Shown here: positions 6,001 to 12,959 of the stretch, one piece after another
Layout: every line of letters begins with the position of its first letter
How positions within the stretch are numbered: the stretch's first letter is position 1
DNA from: UBA8437 sp003445035
Lineage (GTDB): Bacteria > Planctomycetota > Planctomycetia > Planctomycetales > Planctomycetaceae
Length of the DNA: 18,972 nucleotides
Direction of reading: 5' to 3'
Assembly (NCBI GenBank): GCA_937901285.1
Contig: CALCHI010000385.1
Coordinates: 1-18,972 of the forward strand
Notes under the pieces: generated by a model
The model's input: the letters and a program-made list of their open reading frames with translations, nothing else
Database searches by the model: none
Told to the model about the DNA's origin: nothing
Position numbers and translations under genes: made by a program

Positions 6001-8828
6001 AGGGGGTTGTTGGGCACGGTGAGAGGATCAATGTTGTCGAGTCCTCCGCAGAACAGGTACAGCAGCGAATAGATGTCCCGGGCCATCCGTTGACGGTCGT
6101 ATCGTGCCCAGGCCTCCTGCTGCAGGGAGTTCTGCGGAGGGAAGTTCTGGCCGGCGGCCGGAAGCGGGACGACGCTGGACGGCAGGCTTGTCGGGTGCGG
6201 AGTCAGCGGACGCATCACCATTTCGGTGGAGTTGGCGAGTTCGTTGTTCCATGTCAGCAGGTGGTTGAGGCTGAGCCGGTAGCGGCGGGTGTAGAACGCG
6301 GTGAGGAAGTTGACGACGCCGGCGTTGCTCGGCAGTGCGAGCGACTGGACCTGGATGGGCCAGACCGAACCGGGGACCTCGGAGGACTGGTTCAGCAGCC
6401 GGTACAGCACCGGACGCAGCTTGTTGTTGAGGGCGAACGAGGTATTGAGTTGGCCGTTGGGGAATTCCCAGGTGCGACGGCTCGACTGGCCCCGTCGAAA
6501 CGACTTCAGGTCCCAGCTCTCAGTGGTCAGGTTGTGCCGGATCGACTCGGAACGGCGGTTGGTACGGAGGTTGTAGGGCATCAACGCCGCCAACCGCGAG
6601 TCGGCGGCGGTCAACTCGGCGTCGGAATCGCTGGCCTGCAGGAAGTAGTTCTCCTCGGGGGCAAACACGGCATCCGACGGCTGTCGGTACCGGTAGTCGA
6701 CCACCGTTTCCGCCTCGTCGTCCAGCAGTTGATCAATGAACGGTGAGGGGGTCAGCGTGCCGTTGAGGTACCGGTTCCAGCGGACGTGGTTCTGGTTGTT
6801 GAAGGACGCCTGGTAGCCCTGGTACCGGTGCCAGCGATCAACACGGACGCGGGGGAGCAGCGCGATGTTGACGGCCATGCCCGGACGCCATTTCCAGGTG
6901 GCCGCGGCGTTGGGGTTGTTGGCCAGGAGGTCGCCGGGATGGAAGGGGTCGGTCGAGTCGATTCCGAAGTAGATCGACTGGCCGCTTCCGCGGAAGTCCA
7001 GTGGATGGCGGAACGGCCGAAATCCGGCCAGGGACTCGGGTCGCAGTGCGGGTCCGAAGGTGGTGTTGATCGACTGGCCCTCGCCCCGATTGTGGTTGTC
7101 ATCGATATTGGAGATTCCGGCCCCGGGAATCCCGCCGCCACTGAGCAGTTGTTCCTCGCCGGCCCGACCGGCCAGGTACTCGTTGGTCGAGTCCGGGTGG
7201 CGTGCCCCCTTCAGGGCAAACCACCATTCCATGTTCGCCGCCTCGGCCCGATCGGCCGGGCTGTGGCCGAACGTCATCACGTGCTGGCGAAATAACTCGG
7301 CCGGCAACTGGCCCGGTGGCCGATCGAAGTTGGGGTGGGCGTTGAGCACCCACTGCGGATTGACTTCCGACGGAGAGAGGCCCTGGTTGGAGCGGGAGAT
7401 CAGCTGGGTGTCGAGCAACTGGTTGCCCGGACTGCCGGTGTCCTCTCCCTGGTCCAGGTCCCCGTTGCCGTTGACGTCCTCGGTGCCTCCAAAGGGTGTG
7501 GTTCCGACGACCTGGCCGGCGGGGTTGCGGGCCGGGTCGTGTCGGTTGGACACGTTGCCGGCGGTGTTGAGATTGACGAGCCCGTCGGCGTCCAGCACGG
7601 TGAAGGCGAACAGCGGGATCACCTTGCGGCCGTCAGCGAGCACGCGGACGGGGTGGTCCAGGTCCAGCCAGATGGCCTCCCGGATCCCGTCCCCGTCGGC
7701 ATCCGCGTCAAACGCGTAGTGGGGAACAAAGGTCTGCTGGATCGGGTTGCCGTTGCTGTTGACGGTTCCCCCCACATAGAAACCGTTGGAATTGCGGAGC
7801 CACTGGCCGGTCCGCAGGCCGGAGTTTCCGGGTTGATTCTGATCGGTGGTCATCGTCCAGACACCGAAATGGCCTTCTTCATCCAGCCGGTTGTTTCCGT
7901 TGGTGTCCTCGCCCTGGTCCAGCACGTGGTTGTTGTTGACGTCCTCGGTGCCCCAGGGAAACGGCCCGCTGAGTTCCAACGCGTCCGCGGTGGACTTGTC
8001 GATGACAAAGCGGGAATACGCGCTTTGGACGCCGTTGGCGAAAACGTGTCGATGCCACGGATGGGGGCGGAGGACCTTGGCCCGGGATCTCTGGTCGACC
8101 TCCCAGTTTCTCAACGGTTGCCCGATCGAGGCCCCCTGCTCCAGGGTGGGACTGCTGTTGGCGGAATTCCGCAACAACCCGGGGCGATGGAATGACGGCA
8201 GGACCGTGAACGCCTGCCGGTTGTTCGTCGAGTTCAGCGTGTGTCCTCGCCACGACAGGAACACGTTGTTGATGTCGGGGTAGGAATATCCGGCATCGGG
8301 TTGAGGCATCAGCCGGACCAGGCGAACGGTGGGGCTGGGTTGGATCACCGGCGAGTCGTTGATCTCCAGGCGTTGGTCGGAGGTGAACGGTTGGTCGGGC
8401 TGGCCGTCGAAGTTCTGGTCCAGGGGATCGGGCTGGCCGTCGAAGTCCTGGTCGACGAAGAACTCGCCGGTGTTGGAGTTGATGCCGACGTGAATGCCCT
8501 GCCCGGAGTGCGGGCTCAGGTTGTTGCCGAACATGCCGGCCAGCAGCGAGTGCCGACCACCCCACAGCGCGCTGTTGTACTGGTCGCGGCTGGCTCCCAG
8601 CACAAGCTGGCGGATGCCGAAGTCCAGCGTGTCGTCGGTGTTGATCTGCGGAGCCACCTCGCGGTTGCTGGTGGCCACGAAGAACTCGGCACTCTCCTTC
8701 TCGGCCCCGGTGAAGGTGACGAATGCCAGGCCGATGATCGCCAGCAGCGCCAGCAGCGCCAGGACGACGACGAAGGTCGAACCGCGACGCGGGTTGGCCG
8801 TGCAGCGAGAATCGAAGACACGTCTCAT
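3099..8828 (-). CDS. Giant GspK-like minor pseudopilin with EF-hand-type loop repeats
   Basis: From the ATG at 8828 the product is 1909 residues; typical GspK has a few hundred. The N-terminus NPRRGSTFVVVLALLALLAIIG has a cleavage-like Gly16 and a hydrophobic segment but no Glu at mature position 5 (Val instead), as known for GspK and PilX-type tip subunits. INLNT (about residue 1593) followed by PDVLASLL, and a second VNLNTAG near 418, resemble the IN-NT-VL element of the GspK helix-hairpin-helix region. Its position after G, H, I and J also fits GspK. In GspK the missing Glu5 and tip location are linked to initiating the pseudopilus. Five GED blocks occur near residues 295, 450, 1078, 1557 and 1835, with a thrombospondin-3-like duplication near 126-146. 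WFEIRNSGNEPIDFN near 1050 resembles a lamin-tail-type domain. Most of the protein is unassigned. A GTG at 8873 would add 15 residues; GGAG at 8838-8841 supports 8828. Confidence 0.85.
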   Translation of the reverse strand: MRRVFDSRCTANPRRGSTFVVVLALLALLAIIGLAFVTFTGAEKESAEFFVATSNREVAPQINTDDTLDFGIRQLVLGASRDQYNSALWGGRHSLLAGMFGNNLSPHSGQGIHVGINSNTGEFFVDQDFDGQPDPLDQNFDGQPDQPFTSDQRLEINDSPVIQPSPTVRLVRLMPQPDAGYSYPDINNVFLSWRGHTLNSTNNRQAFTVLPSFHRPGLLRNSANSSPTLEQGASIGQPLRNWEVDQRSRAKVLRPHPWHRHVFANGVQSAYSRFVIDKSTADALELSGPFPWGTEDVNNNHVLDQGEDTNGNNRLDEEGHFGVWTMTTDQNQPGNSGLRTGQWLRNSNGFYVGGTVNSNGNPIQQTFVPHYAFDADADGDGIREAIWLDLDHPVRVLADGRKVIPLFAFTVLDADGLVNLNTAGNVSNRHDPARNPAGQVVGTTPFGGTEDVNGNGDLDQGEDTGSPGNQLLDTQLISRSNQGLSPSEVNPQWVLNAHPNFDRPPGQLPAELFRQHVMTFGHSPADRAEAANMEWWFALKGARHPDSTNEYLAGRAGEEQLLSGGGIPGAGISNIDDNHNRGEGQSINTTFGPALRPESLAGFRPFRHPLDFRGSGQSIYFGIDSTDPFHPGDLLANNPNAAATWKWRPGMAVNIALLPRVRVDRWHRYQGYQASFNNQNHVRWNRYLNGTLTPSPFIDQLLDDEAETVVDYRYRQPSDAVFAPEENYFLQASDSDAELTAADSRLAALMPYNLRTNRRSESIRHNLTTESWDLKSFRRGQSSRRTWEFPNGQLNTSFALNNKLRPVLYRLLNQSSEVPGSVWPIQVQSLALPSNAGVVNFLTAFYTRRYRLSLNHLLTWNNELANSTEMVMRPLTPHPTSLPSSVVPLPAAGQNFPPQNSLQQEAWARYDRQRMARDIYSLLYLFCGGLDNIDPLTVPNNPLGAAPIYTEPRLREMAQFAVNLVDSMDRDNINTLFEYDKNLSDGWSLNDIPYGLQQELPAVRGVVTGVEAQELTISEAFTVVTRLVQANGDQVNIPETPDDDRKARAYGWFEIRNSGNEPIDFNRRAWKLQLQVNPGEDTNVNGMIDPGEDTNNDGILTPGFGTTSVTPRGIGLGNQTVLQPGRVLAIGTAADRNHVMIPDPADATAEIPGVARASFLRADTTAGGTAYKHFAPGNSTPTGPYIDLITSNTSQFDLIFERAAGGAPQTITKTPGLADKDDPFYGLLLRGLKQPDTSIPPPPANPPQPSQPVGTGLAAALIYQQELLAILKDQPLYILLKRRLNPNRLPPTNAAEEADNPWVTVDRMVIPRESNGPGLGAWKRELALTDQDAGIQNKFNLLRSRERNQPFGRANSDFKFSDGVVATGSFCDPVRALNLYGDSVRRGNTIGNAIYGPNSPIENTTSFRHLVLPQPPQLPQQPFTPQRFSVAQQHLDRDFASPLELLRVPLYGPEESTRLLKDANLKPKDQFLKYNESDLNSPNGPFFPLPQGQRQSNSSLPPVTDATVAAGRFLSPDHPNTGGMQLQDNPRDNRWHRLLEFVEVATRMERFTSMTNEDSNLNGLLDNGEDLDGDNALDPHLPQNRRHRVPGRINLNTIRNPDVLASLLDEPFAIHRNHNLGGWPSRHLYDRAEPLRDWWRQFTWSRDQIDPLTGFLLPGVPGSRPFRGFGFMADRNNSIEHTLLRSLPMDIVSQGNNDRRRLFSLGTQQQWVTNEDNTAGGGNSRFNNTWDVIGGQPEGNLDNRFILPLDLATRQHINSKIIGNSTVRSHVFHVFLKVEWFEAWRGPLSSNPARQVTRIGARATDVPSRRGFFVIDRSRAIEQAFWNQVLPPPIEDSNLNGQLDNGEDDNEDTNGNGVLDQGEDTNGDGFLNLGNGDGVLTPLPRLFNFADAYQPFDVAPLILYERIIE
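3190..3326 (-). repeat. GED EF-hand-loop block, GspK C-terminus
   Basis: Encodes consecutive loops near residues 1835-1880 of the giant protein, including DTNGNGVLDQGE and DTNGDGFL, flanked by EDSNLNGQLDNGED and ending GNGDGVLTP. Asp or Asn at loop positions 1, 3 and 5, Gly 6, Leu 8, Asp 9 and Glu 12 match the EF-hand calcium loop. The 28 bases at 3231-3258 match 7899-7926 with one difference. Confidence 0.85.
4098..4163 (-). repeat. GED EF-hand-loop block in GspK-like protein
   Basis: Encodes EDSNLNGLLDNGED followed by LDGDNALDPH near residues 1557-1577, shortly before the INLNT element. Loop residues follow the D-x-N-x-N-G-x-L-D-x-G-E pattern with minor substitutions. Confidence 0.8.
5525..5596 (-). 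repeat. GED EF-hand-loop block in GspK-like protein
   Basis: Encodes GEDTNVNGMIDPGED followed by TNNDGILTPG near residue 1078-1101. It lies immediately after the lamin-tail-like WFEIRNSGNEPIDF segment and looks inserted into a beta-rich region (KLQLQV before it, TTSVTP after). Confidence 0.8.
7437..7487 (-). repeat. GED EF-hand-loop block in GspK-like protein
   Basis: Encodes GTEDVNGNGDLDQGED followed by TGSPGN near residues 448-464. Only the first loop is complete; the second is degenerate. Confidence 0.8.
7882..7949 (-). repeat. GED EF-hand-loop block in GspK-like protein
   Basis: Encodes TEDVNNNHVLDQGED followed by TNGNNRLDEEG near residues 294-316. Both loops keep Asp1, Asn3, Asn5, Leu8 and Asp9; Gly6 is replaced by His or Asn. 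A further D-A-D-G-D-G loop lies about 60 residues downstream (around 7680-7710). Confidence 0.8.
8395..8453 (-). repeat. Tandem direct repeat, thrombospondin-3-like Asp loops
   Basis: Bases 8395-8420 and 8428-8453 are identical at 25 of 26 positions, with a 33-base (11-residue) period. They encode two copies of D-Q-[DN]-F-D-G-Q-P-D near residues 126-146 of the giant protein, like the calcium-binding D-x-[DN]-x-D-G units of thrombospondin type 3 repeats. Confidence 0.85.
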
Positions 8829-8837
8829 TGTGGGTAG

Positions 8838-8841
8838 CTCC
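8838..8841 (-). promoter_or_regulatory. Shine-Dalgarno sequence of the GspK-like gene
   Basis: GGAG on the minus strand, 9 bases before the ATG at 8828. The in-frame GTG at 8873 lacks a comparable site, so the shorter N-terminus (leader of 16 residues before the hydrophobic segment) is preferred. Confidence 0.45.
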
Positions 8842-8911
8842 GGAAGCAAGCCCGGCCCAGGGCGGATGTTCACTTGTCGTGCTGGTGTCGAATGGGTGTG
8901 GGTGGGATGGA

Positions 8912-10504
8912 TCAGTTGACCAGGGAATGCAGGATGGTGGCCTGTCGCATGTGCCCGCTGTGCGGATCGAGAAACCGGACCGTCGCCTGGATGGCCAGTG
9001 CCTGGAACGGGTCGTGGGCCGCCTCCCAGATGACCGAACCGTCGACCACTCGCTGGCCGGCATTCTTCGGCCAGTTGGGTTCGATCTGGCCACTGGTGCC
9101 GGGTTGGACAACCCGGTACCAGAGACTCATGTGGCGGTGGCGTTCGACGGAACGCACGTAGGTGTAGTCCAGCACCCCGTTGTTGTTCTGATCTTCACCG
9201 GAATCCAGCACGTCGTTTCCGTTGGCGTCCTCGCTGGGAAACAACTTCCCCGCCACCCAGCTTCTGGGCAGGGTGACCAGACCGAGGCCGGCGTTTTCGC
9301 GTGGGTGACCGGTGTCAAAAGCCACGTCGTAGGCTTCCGGTCGGCTCCAGGGAGCCTGTGCGTCACGGAGCACCTTGATGTCAAAGGAGTGAACGTTGGT
9401 CATCAGGACATCTTCGGCGCGACGGGGACCGTTGCGGAAACGGGTGAGGACGCCGTCGATGCCAAGTTGAGGACTCTGGCCGAACGCGTTGCCGTCCATC
9501 GGACTCGGATTCTGCTGGTCGACGATCCTCGGGTAGGTGAAGGCGGGGTGCGAAGTTTCCTCGTGCGTGAACCGGCCGATGAACTGGCCGTCGGGAGTGA
9601 ACTCGCGAGGGATTCCCGTCACATGGCTGTGACCAAACCGGTGGCGGCGGTATCCCAGGGGGTAGTCGGCCAGCGACCCCGAGTTGTCCAGGGAGTCCAG
9701 GCCGTGGAAACGCGGGATGCCCAGGACAGAATCGAAGTGGGCCGAAAAGTCGAAGTCGTACCAGAAGGGTCGTTCCAGGCCGGCGTAAGCGGGAACGATC
9801 GGGTTGCCCGCGGTGTTGGTTGGCTGGCCGCCACCGTAGGCCGGTTGTCGCAGAAGCAACACGCGTCGATAGAGGATGCCGTTTCGGAGGAAATAGGAGA
9901 TCTCCGCGGCGATCGATTCCGAGACGTTGTCGTAAACACCGTCATCCCAATCGGGTTGGTTGAAACCCACCCCGTTGAGTCCCGAATCCAGCTGGCCGTT
10001 GCCGTTGATGTCCTCGCCCGGATCCAGCTGGTTGTTGTTATTGGCGTCCTCGGCCATGTTGGCGAGGTTGTTGGACGCTCCGGCGAATCGCGTGGAATCG
10101 ATGTTCTGCAGGGAAATCGACGTGCGTGCGGTGAACTGCAGCACATCGTCCAGGTCGTTCCGGGGGTTGTTCTCCGAGACGGAGAAATAGCCCTGGCGAT
10201 TGTCGAGATCGCGGTCGGCCAGGTTGGTTGCCAGGTGTTCACCGAACCGAAACGGGGTGGCGTGCCGCATGGTTCGCTTGTCGAGGTCGGCGCGAAGGGT
10301 CCGGGTCAGGATCCTGGTCCGCTGGTCGTTTCGAGTGACACCGCGGATCTTGACATGGATGCCCGAGGCGATCTCGAAGACCTGGGCAAACATCATCATC
10401 ATCATCAGCACCAGCGTCACCGAGACGAGCATCTCGACCAGCGTGAAACCGGTCGGGTGCTTCGATGTGCGTACCGCGACGGACGGGCCTGTTGTCGTGT
10501 GCAT
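8912..10504 (-). CDS. GspJ-like minor pseudopilin with GED repeats
   Basis: The product is 530 residues from the ATG at 10504, against roughly 200 for typical GspJ. The leader ends KHPTG, followed by FTLVEMLVSVTLVLMMMMMF, giving predicted cleavage G19|F20 and Glu at mature position 5 (E24). After the transmembrane helix, TRNDQRTRILTRTLRADLDKR recalls the helix of GspJ/PilW proteins that leads into the first strand. Assignment to J rests on this and on its place between I and K, so it is less certain than the pseudopilin call itself. Two GED blocks lie at residues 152-174 and 425-447. The start overlaps the stop of the GspI-like gene by one base (TGATG), suggesting translational coupling; a GTG one codon upstream is also possible. 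GGGGGA about 7 bases upstream may be the ribosome binding site. The protein should be membrane-anchored until processed, then part of the pseudopilus tip. Confidence 0.85.
   Translation of the reverse strand: MHTTTGPSVAVRTSKHPTGFTLVEMLVSVTLVLMMMMMFAQVFEIASGIHVKIRGVTRNDQRTRILTRTLRADLDKRTMRHATPFRFGEHLATNLADRDLDNRQGYFSVSENNPRNDLDDVLQFTARTSISLQNIDSTRFAGASNNLANMAEDANNNNQLDPGEDINGNGQLDSGLNGVGFNQPDWDDGVYDNVSESIAAEISYFLRNGILYRRVLLLRQPAYGGGQPTNTAGNPIVPAYAGLERPFWYDFDFSAHFDSVLGIPRFHGLDSLDNSGSLADYPLGYRRHRFGHSHVTGIPREFTPDGQFIGRFTHEETSHPAFTYPRIVDQQNPSPMDGNAFGQSPQLGIDGVLTRFRNGPRRAEDVLMTNVHSFDIKVLRDAQAPWSRPEAYDVAFDTGHPRENAGLGLVTLPRSWVAGKLFPSEDANGNDVLDSGEDQNNNGVLDYTYVRSVERHRHMSLWYRVVQPGTSGQIEPNWPKNAGQRVVDGSVIWEAAHDPFQALAIQATVRFLDPHSGHMRQATILHSLVN
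9166..9232 (-). repeat. GED EF-hand-loop block in GspJ-like protein
   Basis: Encodes EDANGNDVLDSGED followed by QNNNGVLDYTYV near residues 425-447. Both loops keep Asn3, Asn5, Leu8 and Asp9. Confidence 0.8.
9984..10051 (-). repeat. GED EF-hand-loop block in GspJ-like protein
   Basis: Encodes EDANNNNQLDPGED followed by INGNGQLDSGLNG near residues 152-174, a two-loop unit with the 12-residue period seen in the neighbouring pseudopilins. Confidence 0.8.
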
Positions 10505-11676
10505 CACAGGTCCCCCAGATGGAAGACCTGGACCACGTGGGGCATCAGGATGGCGCCCCGACCGTTGGGGCCGTTCGGATTGTTGGTGGGCAGGGCGAAT
10601 TCGGTGATTGGCTGCTGGAGGGTGAACTCACGCTCGGTGGCCGTCAACTCGGTGACCGCCGCGATCTGGTACCACCGCAGGTTGGTGGCATCCAGGATGT
10701 ATCCACCGGCCCGGTAGGTGACGGGCGAGTTGACCGGGATGGTCACCCGCACGGCCTGGGCGCCCGGCAGGAACCCCGTCGAGGAGCCCACGGGTCTTTC
10801 GTCATCGAGGGTGAACGACCGTCGCAGGAACACGACGACATCGACGGCCGCGGCCCCGCTGTTCTCTCGACGGACGGTCAACAGGCAGCTGTACTTCAGT
10901 TCCTGCTGCTGCACCCTGATCTCGTTGACCTGCTGCAGGGCCTTGGCCGGAGTCATCGGCATCTGGCGATTCCACTTGATCGTCTGGCCCGACACCTGGT
11001 TGATCAGGCTGGTGTGCGACTGCCCGTCCCGCTGATCGACGAGCATGACCCGCAGCGGCACCTGGGGACCTGGCTGCAGGTTCGTCAGTGCGATGGCTCC
11101 GACAGTTGTCATGTCGGTGGTCGAATCGATGTTGACCCTGTGCTGGTCGGGGAACCCGGCGGCCTGGGGCGGTCCGGCCGCCAGTTCCGTCCACGAGTCG
11201 GGCAACGAGGCGAGGGCCTCGGCCGCGAGGCCCGTGTTGTACCCGGAGTGATACCGTCGGCAGATGTACTCGTTCTGGGTCGCCTGGCCATCACCGTCCT
11301 GGTCAAACCAGCCAAATGGTCGAACCCACTCGTTCTGGTCGGACGGATTGACGAAGCCGTCGCTGTTGGCATCCGAGAGCCTGATGCTGCCGATGGGGTC
11401 GATGATGTAGTCGAAACCGGTGCCGTTGAGTTCGTTGTGGTTCCTGTCGGGATCGAGAACGATCCCCGGATCGAGATCGATCTGGCTGGCGACGTTGTTC
11501 TTCAGCGTGACCGAGTGGGTCAGCTGGGTGGCTCGGACGGAACTCAGGATGCCGATCGGAAACATGGCTGCGAGCGAGAGGACGCCGATGGAGAGGATCA
11601 TCATCGACATCAGCACCTCGGTCAGCGTGGCGCCGGTGCGGTTTTCGGGCGTGGCAACGAGAAGACGCATCATCAT
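10504..11676 (-). CDS. GspI/PilV-like minor pseudopilin with two EF-hand loops
   Basis: The product is 390 residues from the first of three consecutive ATG codons at 11676. GAGGAG lies 7 to 8 bases upstream, and the start overlaps the stop of the GspH-like gene by four bases (ATGA), which indicates coupling. The signal is ENRTG followed by ATLTEVLMSMMILSIGVLSLAAM: cleavage G15|A16, with Ala instead of the usual Phe/Met at mature position 1, and Glu at position 5 (E20). The segment ILSIGVLSLAAMFPIGI is characteristic of GspI/PilV-type proteins. Two EF-hand-type loops follow closely: D102-D113 (DANSDGFVNPSD) and D125-E136 (DQDGDGQATQNE), the latter a textbook 12-residue loop. The C-terminal half (TVRRENSGAAAVDVVVFLRR onwards) is predicted beta-rich and unassigned. 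The frame is open upstream to 12288, but that stretch overlaps the GspH-like gene. Confidence 0.85.
   Translation of the reverse strand: MMMRLLVATPENRTGATLTEVLMSMMILSIGVLSLAAMFPIGILSSVRATQLTHSVTLKNNVASQIDLDPGIVLDPDRNHNELNGTGFDYIIDPIGSIRLSDANSDGFVNPSDQNEWVRPFGWFDQDGDGQATQNEYICRRYHSGYNTGLAAEALASLPDSWTELAAGPPQAAGFPDQHRVNIDSTTDMTTVGAIALTNLQPGPQVPLRVMLVDQRDGQSHTSLINQVSGQTIKWNRQMPMTPAKALQQVNEIRVQQQELKYSCLLTVRRENSGAAAVDVVVFLRRSFTLDDERPVGSSTGFLPGAQAVRVTIPVNSPVTYRAGGYILDATNLRWYQIAAVTELTATEREFTLQQPITEFALPTNNPNGPNGRGAILMPHVVQVFHLGDL
11269..11373 (-). other. Two EF-hand-type calcium loops in the GspI-like protein
   Basis: Loop 1 (11373-11338) is DANSDGFVNPSD, with Asp/Asn at positions 1, 3, 5, 9 and 12 and Gly 6. 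Loop 2 (11304-11269) is DQDGDGQATQNE, with Asp 1, 3 and 5, Gly 6 and Glu 12. They are 11 residues apart, joined by a Trp/Pro/Phe-rich linker. Confidence 0.75.
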
Positions 11677-12914
11677 TCGGTTTCTCCTCGCTCGGCGTAA
11701 TAGAACTGGTTCTTGGTGCTCAGGTAGTCGGTCAGAGTGACGAGCTCGCTGGTGGTGACGTATCCGGTTCTGGTGAACAGCGAGACCACCCGCTTGTCGG
11801 ACTGGTTCATGGCGGCAGCGCCGGGCAGGTCGATCGGGAAGAGTTTCTGAGTGGAATCGGTGACGTCGTTGACCAGCAGGTGGATGACCCCCTTGGAGGC
11901 TTCCGGGCCGACGACCGTCCCGTTGGGGGAGAACAGGATGTCGAGGGCGGGCAGGTAGGTGTTGGCCGGGTACCAGGATTTCGGCAGGGTCTCGGCGAAT
12001 GCCGCGTCGTGCCGTCGTCGACACTGGTCCAGATCGATGGCCACGCCCGCCGGCATCAGCACCGGTTCCTGGCCTGGCATCACCGCCGGCTGCAGTCGCA
12101 GGCGGTATTCTCCCGCGCCGACACGCGTCCCCTGGTCCAGCTCGCCGTTGCCATTGATATCCTCGCCCTGGTCCAACACGCCGCTGTTGTTGAAGTCCTC
12201 GCCCATCGAACCGCGGAAACGGGGACGAATGGCCAGGTACCGGTGGACGGGCCCATTGTTCTGGTAGGTCCAGTCCCCCTTGGCCCACACGGTGTACCAG
12301 TGGCCCTGGATCATGATCCTCGGCTTGCGGAGCAGGCTGGTGTTCAGCAGCAGGTCGATCGACCGCCAGTCGGTGGTGCTGGTGAGTGTGTCCTCGCCGG
12401 GGTCCAGCTGCCCGTCGCCGTCGGAATCCTCGCCGGGGTCGAGAACCCCATTGGGCTTCAGGTCTTCGATCAGCAGGGAACTGGATGCGTCCGACTGGTG
12501 GGAGGTCACGGTGAAGGACCCCTGCTGCCAGTCGTCGGGGACCTGGATGTAGACCATGCTGGTGACGAGGTGGCCGAGGTCCAGCAGGTTGTTGCCGTTA
12601 ACGTCCTCGCCGTTGTCCAGTTGCAAGTTCTGGTTGATGTCCTCGCTGCCGAGTGGATCCAGGAAAAGCCGGACGCCGCAGGGGCGGCCGGCAAAAGCGG
12701 CCCGGTCACGTGCCCCGGCGAGGTAGCTCTGGACCTGTCCGGCCCCGGAACGAATCCGTTCTCCCTCGGCCGACACGTTGATGACCGACACGGTCACGCC
12801 CATCATCACCAGCAGGATCGTGATCACCACCAGCATCTCGACCAGCGTGAACGCCGAGCGGGATCCCGGGATCCCGTCTCGCATCCGTCGGTCGTCTGGC
12901 CGCGAAGTGGTCAT
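11673..12914 (-). CDS. GspH/FimT-like minor pseudopilin with GED repeats
   Basis: The product is 413 residues. The leader ends GSRSA, followed by FTLVEMLVVITILLVMMGV, so the predicted cleavage is A21|F22 with Glu at mature position 5 (E26); Ala instead of Gly before the cut is unusual. The stretch after the helix, SGAGQVQSYLAGARDRAAFAGRPCGVRLFLD, is typical of GspH/FimT proteins, whose helix ends in an A-R-x-x-A element followed by a beta strand. Three GED blocks interrupt the globular domain near residues 91-113, 150-176 and 239-262, explaining much of the length excess over ordinary GspH (roughly 150-200 residues). Near the C-terminus, PALDILFSPNGTVVG resembles the I-x-F-x-P-x-G strand common in this family. 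The gene lies 45 bases after the second GspG-like gene and overlaps the GspI-like gene by four bases. Only a weak AGGG precedes the start. Confidence 0.86.
   Translation of the reverse strand: MTTSRPDDRRMRDGIPGSRSAFTLVEMLVVITILLVMMGVTVSVINVSAEGERIRSGAGQVQSYLAGARDRAAFAGRPCGVRLFLDPLGSEDINQNLQLDNGEDVNGNNLLDLGHLVTSMVYIQVPDDWQQGSFTVTSHQSDASSSLLIEDLKPNGVLDPGEDSDGDGQLDPGEDTLTSTTDWRSIDLLLNTSLLRKPRIMIQGHWYTVWAKGDWTYQNNGPVHRYLAIRPRFRGSMGEDFNNSGVLDQGEDINGNGELDQGTRVGAGEYRLRLQPAVMPGQEPVLMPAGVAIDLDQCRRRHDAAFAETLPKSWYPANTYLPALDILFSPNGTVVGPEASKGVIHLLVNDVTDSTQKLFPIDLPGAAAMNQSDKRVVSLFTRTGYVTTSELVTLTDYLSTKNQFYYAERGETE
12130..12203 (-). repeat. GED EF-hand-loop block in GspH-like protein
   Basis: Encodes GEDFNNSGVLDQGED followed by INGNGELDQGT near residues 238-262; two consecutive 12-residue loops. 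Confidence 0.8.
12388..12467 (-). repeat. GED EF-hand-loop block in GspH-like protein
   Basis: Encodes EDLKPNGVLDPGED followed by SDGDGQLDPGEDT near residues 150-176. The first loop is degenerate (Leu-Lys-Pro replacing the first ligands); the second (DSDGDGQLDPGE) is intact. Confidence 0.8.
12577..12644 (-). repeat. GED EF-hand-loop block in GspH-like protein
   Basis: Encodes EDINQNLQLDNGED followed by VNGNNLLDLG near residues 91-113. It sits just after the first strand of the globular domain (VRLFLDPLG). Confidence 0.8.
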
Positions 12915-12959
12915 CGTGTCGCCCTGTCGTGGTCGTCGGGAAGAGTCAGCGGTCGGGGA

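Noticed and set aside
10391..10405. Five consecutive CAT triplets as a phase-variation tract
   Set aside because: They encode Met residues within the hydrophobic helix of the GspJ-like protein; a triplet change would not shift the frame and similar Met runs are plausible in such helices.
11677..12288. Upstream extension of the GspI-like frame to 12288
   Set aside because: It overlaps the GspH-like gene in another frame and would bury the prepilin signal 200 residues inside the protein.
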